Below are positions 9,567-16,903 of a stretch of 64,000 bases of DNA, piece after piece. The position numbers and the translations under genes were made by a program. The number at the start of each line of letters is the position of its first letter. Positions within the stretch are counted from its first letter, which is position 1. Source of the stretch: Fibrobacter sp. UWP2 (lineage in GTDB: Bacteria; Fibrobacterota; Fibrobacteria; Fibrobacterales; Fibrobacteraceae); contig NZ_FQYM01000002.1 in the NCBI RefSeq assembly GCF_900141705.1, positions 62,001 to 126,000 of the forward strand. The letters run 5' to 3'. Below the pieces are notes generated by a model. That model worked only from the letters and a program-made list of their open reading frames with translations, was not told where the DNA came from and ran no database searches.

Positions 9567-11224
9567 TGACTTCCCCGGAATATTCTTGTTCCATTGTCAT
9601 TGTCGCCTACAATTCGTGCGACTTTATTCCGGCTTGCCTCAAGTCGGTTCGCGACGCTTGCGAGGGCATCGATTCCCAGATTATTGTTTTGGACAACGGT
9701 TCCACGGAACCGATTCTCCCCGAAATCAAGAAGTTTTTCCCCGAGGTCCTTTGGCTCGATTCCGAAGTGAATCTCGGATTTGGCAAGGGCTGTAACCTTG
9801 CCGAAAAAGAGGCGACCAAGCCTTACTTGTTCTTCATCAATCCCGACACCGTGATTTCTCGTGATTCCTTCCGCGAAATGCTCAAGTTCATGCACGAGCA
9901 CCCGGAGGCGGGAACGGTGGGATGTCGCATTTTAAACGAGGACGGCTCCATCCAGTGGGCGTGCCGTCGTTCGTTCCCGACCATCATTTCGGCAGTGTCC
10001 AAAACTATCGGTTTGGCGGCTCTATTCCCCAAGAACAAGACTCTTGCTTCGTACAACATGACGTTTGCTGACCCGGACGAGATGATCGAGGTCGATGCCA
10101 TCAGTGGTTCGTTCTTTTGCATACGCCGCGATGTGTACGAGCAGTTGAACGGCTTTGACGAAGACTTCTTTATGTACGGCGAGGACTTGGACCTGTGTTT
10201 CCGCACCAAGTTGATGGGTCTCAAGAACTACTATACGCCGGTGACGAACATTTTGCACTTTAAAGGGCAAAGTTGCCGCACCCGCCGTTGGAAGTCGTAT
10301 GTCGACTTTTACCAGGCGATGCTCATTTTTGTGAAAAAGCACAAGGACCTTTACTTTGTCCCTAATTTTTTAGTTTCCTTCGGCATTGTCCTTGCCGCAT
10401 GTCTTGGCGTGTTTTCCCGCGTAATTCCTCAGTTTTGGAAAATATTCCTCGACTTGGGCGTGATTGCTGTATGGGCTCTCGTATTGTTGCCCGGCTTAGG
10501 CAACGATGGACACCTTTTTACCCCCATTAAGGAATCCATAGGGGTAACAACGACGTTTGAAGACTGGTGGCTTGTGGGAATTGTCGCCTTGGTGAATGTC
10601 GTGCTCTTGACGTTCCTTGGTGAATATGCTCGTTCTAGTCTCAAGGGCGAAAAGTTCTTGCGGTACCTTGTGCCACTAAACCTTGTTGCGGTGGGAGGGT
10701 ATGAGGCGTTCCGTTATTTTGCTCAGGTTTCTTATGACCCAGGAGACTGGTCTAGGATCTATACCAGTATTGGGTGGTGCGTCTATGTCGTTTGCTCTAG
10801 CCTCTTTATCCCGCTAGCGCTTTTGGCCTGGCGCCGTATTGCATTTTGGATAAACTATTTTTATCGCATCTTCGCGAAAAAGCGTCACCGCTCCATCTTG
10901 CTTGGCGGCCGCGAGGATTCGCTCAACAACTGGTTTGACAGCTACAACGTGATTCCCGGCATCGAGATTCTCGGCTGTGTGAGCGGCGAGCCCGAAAAAC
11001 TCTCCGAAGAGAACCGCAAGCACCTGCTCGGGCCCCTTTCGGACATGGAAAGCATCTGCAATCGTACGGGTTGCCGCGAACTCCTGGTCGTGTCCAATTT
11101 CTCGGGTTACCGCGAACCTTTTGACTTGGATTGGCTCCAAAAGCTGCAATTGAAGGTGTTTTTGCTCATTGGAAATGGTAAAAACGGCAATTTTGCCCTT
11201 GTTGACCTTAAATATCTGCATTAA
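9566..11224 (+). CDS. family 2 glycosyltransferase fused to membrane segments and a CoA-binding-like domain
   Basis: A 552-aa protein with three parts. Residues 1-270 are a WbbL/rhamnosyltransferase-like GT2 domain: SIVIVAYNS, VLDNGSTEP, INPDTVISRD and the GEDLDLCFR segment. Residues 275-440 hold about five hydrophobic helices. The last 110 residues (HRSILLGGRED onward) look like the Rossmann-type sensor domain that precedes the catalytic part of undecaprenyl-phosphate sugar transferases such as WcaJ, but no transferase follows. I know no family with exactly this order. It ends the glycosyltransferase run and probably acts in surface polysaccharide assembly. Confidence 0.8.
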   Translation: MTSPEYSCSIVIVAYNSCDFIPACLKSVRDACEGIDSQIIVLDNGSTEPILPEIKKFFPEVLWLDSEVNLGFGKGCNLAEKEATKPYLFFINPDTVISRDSFREMLKFMHEHPEAGTVGCRILNEDGSIQWACRRSFPTIISAVSKTIGLAALFPKNKTLASYNMTFADPDEMIEVDAISGSFFCIRRDVYEQLNGFDEDFFMYGEDLDLCFRTKLMGLKNYYTPVTNILHFKGQSCRTRRWKSYVDFYQAMLIFVKKHKDLYFVPNFLVSFGIVLAACLGVFSRVIPQFWKIFLDLGVIAVWALVLLPGLGNDGHLFTPIKESIGVTTTFEDWWLVGIVALVNVVLLTFLGEYARSSLKGEKFLRYLVPLNLVAVGGYEAFRYFAQVSYDPGDWSRIYTSIGWCVYVVCSSLFIPLALLAWRRIAFWINYFYRIFAKKRHRSILLGGREDSLNNWFDSYNVIPGIEILGCVSGEPEKLSEENRKHLLGPLSDMESICNRTGCRELLVVSNFSGYREPFDLDWLQKLQLKVFLLIGNGKNGNFALVDLKYLH

Positions 11225-11322
11225 TTGGGATAATTCCTTTTCCCTTTCTTTGAAATAGAGTTATTTTTACCATGTAAATAGGGCGGTCTCTACCGTCCTA
11301 AGTGGTTGATTATAAAGGTCTT

Positions 11323-11580
11323 ATGTTCGATACTAATCTTTTGGATATCCTCTGCTGCCCCGAGACTCGTGGGGCGTTGAAATTGGCTGACGATGCCTGC
11401 CTGGCATCCCTCAACAAGGCCATCTCCGCTGGTACGCTCAAGAACGTGGCTGGCGAAAAGATTTCTGAAACTTTGGAAGAAGCCCTTGTCTCCGAAGACG
11501 GTAGCCGAGTCTACCCAATTCGCGAGGGCATCCCTGTACTTTTGTCTGACGAAGCAATCTCTCTTCCCGTGGGGGCGTAA
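11323..11580 (+). CDS. Trm112-like (UPF0434/YcaR-type) protein
   Basis: An 85-aa protein of the Trm112 fold family. It begins FDTNLLDILCCPETRGAL and ends with YPIREGIPVLLSDEAI, the two family blocks. Related proteins act as small zinc-binding partners of methyltransferases in eukaryotes and archaea; the bacterial role is unclear. Only the first CCP cysteines are present, so zinc binding is uncertain. An insertion of about 20 residues separates the two blocks. I chose the ATG at 11323 because AAAGG precedes it; an upstream GTG at 11302 would add seven residues. The stop directly abuts the next ATG. Confidence 0.82.
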   Translation: MFDTNLLDILCCPETRGALKLADDACLASLNKAISAGTLKNVAGEKISETLEEALVSEDGSRVYPIREGIPVLLSDEAISLPVGA

Positions 11581-13974
11581 ATGGCTGCTACACAGTTGGA
11601 ATCCTTGAAAAAGAGCATTGGTAAAAAGAAGGCCAAGTCCCAGGCGTTCGCTTGGCTTGCCGACTTGGAACGCGAGTCCGGTGACCTGGACACCTCGCTC
11701 CAGCGTGTGGACGGTGGTCTTACCATGTACCCGAGCGACGTTCCGGCGATGCTCGTCCGCTCCATGATTCTGTTCCAGAAGGGTGACTTCGAGGGCTGCA
11801 TTGCCGAATGTGAAAAAGTTTTGAAGTTCGACCCGTTCTGCCTTTCGGCACAAAAGCGCATGGGTGATGCCTATGAACAGCTGGGCAACGAGAACGAACG
11901 CAACAAGTGCTATCGCCGTGTACACGATATGGACCCGCTTGACCCCTTCTGGAAGGAAGAATACGAGAACGTGGTCGAAGAAGCCGCTGCCGCCGCGGGC
12001 GTTGCTGCCGCCGCCGGTCTCGAGATGAACGATGTGGACTTCTCCATGCCCGATGTGGGTACTTCCGCCGAAGCCAGTCCGGCTGTGGAAGGTGCGGAAT
12101 CTGCACCGGCAGGAGTGGGCGAAAATGCCGAACCGGCTGCCGAGGGCGAACTGAATTTGACTCCGACGGACAACGCTCCTGCAGAGGACGACCCGTTTGC
12201 CGCCCTCTCCGCCTTGCTTCCGAATGTAGATTCGGGTGAAGAAGCAGCTATGGATTCTCTGCAGGCTTCCTTGGATACCGCCATGGCCGAAATGGCTAAG
12301 GACGAACCGTCCGCCCCCGAAGTGTTCCCTGCCGACGACGAAGTCTCTGGCAGCGATGTGGGCTCGGCTCTTTCCAACATGTTCGGTGTCGAAGACGATG
12401 TGGAACCGGAAGCCCCGGCATCCCCGTTTGCCAAGTTGGACTTGCCGGTGTCGTTGGACGATGAACCGGCTCCTGCCGAGGCCGCCCCGGTGCAGGATGA
12501 ACAAGTTTCTGAATCGATTGAAGAGGATAAACCGCAGAGCGTGGATAACGCTTTCGATTCCATCTTTGGCGAGGACGAACTCCCCGAAGAAAAACCGCAG
12601 AGCGTGGACAGCGCCTTCGATTCCATCTTTGGCGAAGATGAATTGCCCGAAGAGAAACCGCAGAGTGTGGACAGCGCCTTTGATTCCATCTTTGGCGAGG
12701 ACGAACTCCCCGAAGAGAAACCGCAGGGCGAAGTTGAACAGAAGCTTGCGGAAGAACCTGCACCCGAGGAATCGTCCTCGATGTTCGAGAAGTCCGCTAC
12801 CGAGGATTCCCTCTTTGACAAGAGCGCTGATGCCGACCTTTCGATTGAAGATTCCTCCTCGATGTTCGACAAGAGTGCCGATGCCGATGGCCTGTTTGAA
12901 AAGTCCGCGGACCGTGACATGGAATTGTCTGCCGAGACTCCTGCCGAAGACGCTGCCGTACAGGAAGAAACTGTCGAAGAACCTTCTGCTGAAGATTCGC
13001 TTCCCGAAGAATCCCTGCAGGTTACGGGGAACGATTTCTTTGACGACTCCGCCGCGGAGACGGCTCCCGCTGAACCGGTTGCGGAAGAACCTGCTCCGGC
13101 TGACGAAGACCGTGCAATTAGTGTAGATAGCGCACTGGATGCTTTGTTTGGCTCCGATGACGACGACCTGCCCGAAGAAAAGCCTGCTGAAAGCGCAACC
13201 CCCGTTGAGGAAGAACCCAAGGAATCCCTTGTGGAACAGGTGACCTCTGCCGAGGACGAGCTGGAAATGCCCACTGCAGAAACGGCCAAGGATGAAGCCA
13301 AAGAATTTGAGAAGGAAATGGGTGGCGCCTTTGCCAGCATCTTTGGCGAAGATGACGATGACCTGGATTTGCCTGAGGCAAAAAAGGAATCCGCGAACGA
13401 AGTTCCTGCTCCATCCCAAGAAGACACGGGTGCCGCTCTAGAGGAGGCTCCCGCGACGGACGCTTCGCTTGAAGCGGACCTCGACAAGTCGTTCAACAGC
13501 TTGTTTGGCGAAGATTCGGCTGCCGATGAAACTCCGGCAGAGAACGTTGCCGAAGCTCCTGCAGCGCCTGTTGCCGAAGTCCCGGCCGCAGTAGAAACCG
13601 AATCGCTTGAAAATGAAATTGACGGTGCGTTCAAGGGTTTGTTCCAGACGGACGACGATTCGCTCCCCGAAGAAAAGACCGAGAACAACAAGGGCGTCGA
13701 TTTTTTGATGTCCGGTGACTCCGACGACGAAGTCTCCAGTGGACTCATCAAGGATCCGTCGGCTCCGCTCGAACGCGGTGCCACCGATTTGGACGAGAGC
13801 CTGAACACCAAGACTCTTGCCGAGATCTACTTTGAACAGGGCTTGTACGGCAAGGCTTTGGACATTTACGAGGACCTTGCCCGTAAGGAACCCGACAATG
13901 CCGAAATAGCAAGCCGACTCCAAGAAATTGAAAAGGCTTACCGCGAAAAGTTCGGAGACAACGCCAATGGCTGA
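11581..13974 (+). CDS. acidic TPR protein with repeated FDSIFGED motifs, upstream of pilT
   Basis: A 797-aa cytoplasmic-looking protein of unknown function. The N-terminal 115 residues and the last 50 residues are TPR-like. Between them lie about 600 residues of low-complexity, very acidic Ala/Glu/Pro/Ser sequence. Inside it are three exact tandem 21-residue units centred on SVDSAFDSIFGEDELP (12529-12717), at least four looser copies (for example DSALDALFGSDDDD, GGAFASIFGEDDDD, KSFNSLFGED, DGAFKGLFQTDDD), and a second repeated motif SSMFxKSA. It overlaps pilT by eight bases. The order TPR, disordered repeats, TPR suggests a multivalent scaffold for the pilus retraction system; this is inference. 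Confidence 0.75.
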   Translation: MAATQLESLKKSIGKKKAKSQAFAWLADLERESGDLDTSLQRVDGGLTMYPSDVPAMLVRSMILFQKGDFEGCIAECEKVLKFDPFCLSAQKRMGDAYEQLGNENERNKCYRRVHDMDPLDPFWKEEYENVVEEAAAAAGVAAAAGLEMNDVDFSMPDVGTSAEASPAVEGAESAPAGVGENAEPAAEGELNLTPTDNAPAEDDPFAALSALLPNVDSGEEAAMDSLQASLDTAMAEMAKDEPSAPEVFPADDEVSGSDVGSALSNMFGVEDDVEPEAPASPFAKLDLPVSLDDEPAPAEAAPVQDEQVSESIEEDKPQSVDNAFDSIFGEDELPEEKPQSVDSAFDSIFGEDELPEEKPQSVDSAFDSIFGEDELPEEKPQGEVEQKLAEEPAPEESSSMFEKSATEDSLFDKSADADLSIEDSSSMFDKSADADGLFEKSADRDMELSAETPAEDAAVQEETVEEPSAEDSLPEESLQVTGNDFFDDSAAETAPAEPVAEEPAPADEDRAISVDSALDALFGSDDDDLPEEKPAESATPVEEEPKESLVEQVTSAEDELEMPTAETAKDEAKEFEKEMGGAFASIFGEDDDDLDLPEAKKESANEVPAPSQEDTGAALEEAPATDASLEADLDKSFNSLFGEDSAADETPAENVAEAPAAPVAEVPAAVETESLENEIDGAFKGLFQTDDDSLPEEKTENNKGVDFLMSGDSDDEVSSGLIKDPSAPLERGATDLDESLNTKTLAEIYFEQGLYGKALDIYEDLARKEPDNAEIASRLQEIEKAYREKFGDNANG
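12529..12717 (+). repeat. three tandem 63-bp in-frame repeats
   Basis: Units at 12529-12591, 12592-12654 and 12655-12717 encode nearly identical 21-residue segments. The copies differ mainly at synonymous positions, so the protein motif seems to be under selection rather than freshly duplicated. Confidence 0.9.
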
Positions 13975-15067
13975 TTTGAGAATTGAACAACTCCTCCGCG
14001 CCATGGTCGAGAACAAGGCTTCCGACTTGCACATTCGTACCGGCGTGCCGCCCATTTACCGTATTAACGGCTCCCTGGTAAAGCTCTTTGACACGCGTGT
14101 GGACGCGAACATGATGGACTCCTTTTTGGACGACATTATGAATCGCGACCAAAAGAATCGTTTTGAACAAAATAAGGAATGCGACTTTGCTGTGGGCGCC
14201 CGCGATATGGGCCGTTTCCGTGTGAACGTGTTCCGTCAGCGCGGCACCATCGCTGTGGTGATTCGTCACATCAAGGCGCGAATCCCCGCCTTTGAAGAAC
14301 TTCATTTGCCCGAAGTCATTCGCGACATGGCGCTTTCACGTCGTGGTCTAGTGTTGGTGACGGGAACGACGGGCTCCGGCAAGTCAACAACGCTGGCTTC
14401 GATGCTTGACTATATCAATCACAAGGAAGCCGTCAACATCATTACCGTTGAAGACCCTATCGAATACCTTTACAGGGACGAGAAAGCCATCATTTCGCAG
14501 CGCGAAATCGGCGTGGATACGCTTTCGTATGCGAACGCCCTGCGTGCCGCTCTCCGTCAGGACCCGGACGTGCTCCTCGTGGGCGAAATCCGTGACCTTG
14601 AGACGATGCAGATTGCGCTTACCGCTGCCGATACGGGCCACATGGTGTTCGCGACTATCCATACGACGAACGCTACCGAAACTATCCAGCGTGTGCTTTC
14701 CATGTACCCGCCGCACCAGCACGACGAAATCCGTTTGCTTTTGGCCGAAGTCTTGGCGGGCATCATTTCGCTACGCTTGTTGCCGACCGCCGATGGCCAG
14801 GGCCGAGTCCCTGCAGCCGAAGTGCTCGTGAACACCGCCGCCATCAAAGAGTATATTCGCGACAAGGATAAACTCGAGATGGTGGAACACGCCATTGCCG
14901 AAGGCCACATGCAGTACCGCAGCCAGACCTTTGACCAGGCCTTGCTGAACTTGTACCAGAGTGGTCAGATTTCCTTGGAAACCGCCATGAATGCGGCGAC
15001 GAACAAGGATGACTTCGATCTTAAGATTCGCGGTATTTCCGGTACGTCCGACCGCGGCTGGATGTAA
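13967..15067 (+). CDS. pilT: PilT-type pilus retraction ATPase
   Basis: Hexameric ATPase that depolymerises type IV pili, powering twitching or surface adhesion. It is 366 aa, the family length. It has LLRAMVENKASDLHIRTG at the N terminus, Walker A GTTGSGKST at residues 133-141, the Asp box, Walker B LLVGEIRD and the His box MVFATIHTTNA. I chose the ATG at 13967 because the PilT family begins there and GGAG lies 15 bases upstream; it overlaps the TPR gene by eight bases. No other pil gene lies in the window, but the acidic TPR protein is translationally coupled to it. Confidence 0.94.
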   Translation: MADLRIEQLLRAMVENKASDLHIRTGVPPIYRINGSLVKLFDTRVDANMMDSFLDDIMNRDQKNRFEQNKECDFAVGARDMGRFRVNVFRQRGTIAVVIRHIKARIPAFEELHLPEVIRDMALSRRGLVLVTGTTGSGKSTTLASMLDYINHKEAVNIITVEDPIEYLYRDEKAIISQREIGVDTLSYANALRAALRQDPDVLLVGEIRDLETMQIALTAADTGHMVFATIHTTNATETIQRVLSMYPPHQHDEIRLLLAEVLAGIISLRLLPTADGQGRVPAAEVLVNTAAIKEYIRDKDKLEMVEHAIAEGHMQYRSQTFDQALLNLYQSGQISLETAMNAATNKDDFDLKIRGISGTSDRGWM

Positions 15068-15088
15068 TCATTCTTACCGCTTTTCGAG

Positions 15089-15114
15089 ATGCCCGCGTCA
15101 ATGCGGGCATTTCT
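15089..15114. terminator. shared terminator hairpin of pilT and endA
   Basis: ATGCCCGC and GCGGGCAT form an eight-base-pair stem around GTCAAT, followed by TTTCT. It lies between convergent genes and overlaps the endA stop codon, so the last endA codons are part of the hairpin. Confidence 0.7.
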
Positions 15115-15823
15115 CGTAGACGAACGGGTTGTGGTCGCCTTGCACCTTGAAAATGCGGCGGTCACGTTCGCATTCCTTTTCGGTGACGGGGTACATCTTG
15201 TCCCAGGCTTCAAAGAGTTTGCGGTCTTGATTCGACAGCTTTACGCCGTACGTTTTTTCCATGTAAAAGCTCGCGCGGGCGATAATGCCGCGGGCTTCTT
15301 CGCGGGGCTGCGCCTTTTTGAGCTTGAAGTCCACAATCGTTTTGCATCCGCCGTACATGGGCTCGGGATCGTTTGTCCATTGGCTGTACATAAAGTTGCT
15401 GCGGTCCCCGTTGACTTCGCCAATGGCGGGGTAGAGGTTGTGCAGGTCGCCTTCCATGATTTTGAAGGTGGTATCGTTCGCGCTGCAGTTCTTGCGCCCG
15501 CCCTCTTGCCAGCAGGGTAAAAAGTGCCCCATGTTGTGGGCAGTCACGATGTGCTCCCACTCAATGCTCTCGGCGCGCTTGTTGCTTTTGCGCTTGGGGT
15601 TGTATCGCGGCTTGAAATCGCAGCTGCTGAAGTCTATATGCTTTTTGTCCATGTACTTGCACCCGCAATAGAGTGTCTCTTGCAGGTCGCCGTAGTAAAT
15701 TCGTTTCATTTGCTTGCTCGCGTCGCGGTAGTTGTAGTGCTGTGGGGCGGCCTCGGGGTCGACTTTCGCAAAAGCAATAGAAAAGCACGCAGCCAGGAGC
15801 AGTGGAAGTGCCGATAATCTCAT
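15098..15823 (-). CDS. endA: secreted endonuclease I (EndA family)
   Basis: A 241-aa secreted nuclease. A short signal peptide ends near FSIAFA. The mature protein shows the EndA pattern: YYGDLQETLYCGC near the N terminus, then EWEHIV with the catalytic His, GDLHNLYPAIGEVNGDRSN and the FEAWDKMYPV segment near the C terminus. It degrades extracellular DNA non-specifically; in a rumen or gut fibre degrader this could serve nutrient scavenging. The promoter TATATTCC lies 25 bases upstream (15849-15856 on the minus strand). It is convergent with pilT and divergent from the small secreted peptide gene. Confidence 0.92.
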   Translation of the reverse strand: MRLSALPLLLAACFSIAFAKVDPEAAPQHYNYRDASKQMKRIYYGDLQETLYCGCKYMDKKHIDFSSCDFKPRYNPKRKSNKRAESIEWEHIVTAHNMGHFLPCWQEGGRKNCSANDTTFKIMEGDLHNLYPAIGEVNGDRSNFMYSQWTNDPEPMYGGCKTIVDFKLKKAQPREEARGIIARASFYMEKTYGVKLSNQDRKLFEAWDKMYPVTEKECERDRRIFKVQGDHNPFVYEKCPH

Positions 15824-15935
15824 AATAAAAACCGTAGTGTGTATGTAGGGAATATAGATTATTTATTTAATCGTTGCGGGAAATGTAGGATTTAAAATGA
15901 AAATGATCTTTTTGACGTCCTTGCAAAGATGTATG

Positions 15936-15943
15936 TATATTTA
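15936..15943 (+). promoter_or_regulatory. TATATTTA promoter box, N6 before ATG
   Basis: TATATTTA lies six bases before the ATG of the small secreted peptide gene at 15950. TTGACG at 15912-15917 is a possible upstream element, 18 bases away. Confidence 0.45.
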
Positions 15944-15949
15944 TACTAA

Positions 15950-16045
15950 ATGCGCCTAACTTCGTTTCTAATACTGGCAGTCCTTTCTATAAACCTATTT
16001 GCATCGGATAGGTTCTCTGTTGAAACGTTAGACGAGCAGCCTTAA
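15950..16045 (+). CDS. short secreted peptide, 31 aa
   Basis: A small reading frame of 31 codons. It starts MRLTSFLILAVLSINLFAS, a plausible signal peptide, and continues with only about a dozen residues rich in acidic side chains before TAA. It has a promoter box six bases upstream. Its stop codon overlaps the AAGGAGG Shine-Dalgarno sequence of the next secreted protein gene. It may be a real small peptide, a leader that couples translation to the next gene, or the decayed start of a larger gene. I see no family. Confidence 0.4.
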   Translation: MRLTSFLILAVLSINLFASDRFSVETLDEQP

Positions 16046-16058
16046 GGAGGATTGGATT

Positions 16059-16886
16059 ATGAAAAAGCTAATGCTGTTGATGCTTGCTCTTGTCGCCTGC
16101 GTGTGGGGAGAAGTCTTTGTCAAGGACTCAATTCATATAGTTTTCCCTCAAAATATTGCCAATTACTTAGGTGCTGATGATGAAAAATGTTTTTTTGGAC
16201 AGTTGCCTAATGGAAAGCCTGCGCGGCTTTATATGAATGATTATGGTGGGTGTGTTAATGATGTATGTAGTTCTATTCTTGATTCCAGTGTTTTTTTTAT
16301 GCATGAGGAAGTTGAGGCCGGGGACGGGTGTCGTTACGGATTTGATTACTATTCTAAGGGATCGGATTGCTTGGACTTCTATTTTTATATTCTTTCCGAT
16401 GCAACGCATTCGCTAATGGATGTGATCAGTGATGAATTCAAACGGTTTCAAGAATGCGGATTATTCGATATTTCAAGTGAAAGGTTGAAATCAATCCTGT
16501 CTGATATGGATTCTCTTGTACCAAAGCAGGAAGAAAATCATAACTATGAAGCGTATGTGACTGATTGCGGTGATGGCTCCGGTTGTTTAAGTGATTGCTA
16601 CAAAACTGGTCCTTGTTTTTGGCTGTCGGAAGAGACAAGCCTTAATGAAATCTTGAAAAAGCGTAATGCGCAGACTTCTATTCCGTATCATGTAGCTTTT
16701 GCAGCACGCATTACTGTTGAAAATGGTCGATTGCTTGTTCCGGAGGGACTTGAATCCAGTGCGTATATGCTGTACGACTTGAACGGGCGTGTCCTGCGCG
16801 GAGGTTTCCTTCATAACAATATGGCTTTGCCTCGTGAGCCTGCAATCTTACGTGTAAAAGATTACGGTGACGTCTACTTGAAGTGA
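16059..16886 (+). CDS. secreted protein of unknown function with possible C-terminal sorting segment
   Basis: A 275-aa exported protein. Residues 1-18 (MKKLMLLMLALVACVWG) form the signal peptide. The middle is rich in Cys, Asp and aromatic residues, suggesting a disulphide-stabilised extracellular fold. The last 65 residues, with RLLVPEG, YMLYDLNGRVLRGG and a final DVYLK, resemble the short beta-type C-terminal domains used for type IX secretion in the FCB group (vYDlnGr motif). The gene is distinctly AT-rich compared with its neighbours, suggesting recent acquisition or relaxed codon selection. A strong AAGGAGG precedes the ATG. I recognise no enzymatic domain. Confidence 0.7.
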   Translation: MKKLMLLMLALVACVWGEVFVKDSIHIVFPQNIANYLGADDEKCFFGQLPNGKPARLYMNDYGGCVNDVCSSILDSSVFFMHEEVEAGDGCRYGFDYYSKGSDCLDFYFYILSDATHSLMDVISDEFKRFQECGLFDISSERLKSILSDMDSLVPKQEENHNYEAYVTDCGDGSGCLSDCYKTGPCFWLSEETSLNEILKKRNAQTSIPYHVAFAARITVENGRLLVPEGLESSAYMLYDLNGRVLRGGFLHNNMALPREPAILRVKDYGDVYLK

Positions 16887-16890
16887 TTTC

Positions 16891-16898
16891 TATATTTG
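16891..16898 (+). promoter_or_regulatory. TATATTTG promoter box upstream of folC
   Basis: Perfect TAnnTTTG box overlapping the end of the previous gene's untranslated tail and lying five bases before the folC ATG at 16904. A leaderless transcript is predicted. Confidence 0.6.
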
Positions 16899-16903
16899 TG
16901 CCC

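Noticed and set aside
12529-12717. Regular 63-base repeats considered as a CRISPR array
   Set aside because: The units are contiguous without spacers, in frame, and encode a repeated protein motif.
11290-13811. Two very long antisense reading frames (709 and 633 codons) opposite the acidic TPR gene
   Set aside because: They are mirror images of the Glu/Ala-rich coding strand (runs of Ser/Phe/Gly), have no ribosome-binding sites or family motifs, and the plus-strand gene is well supported.
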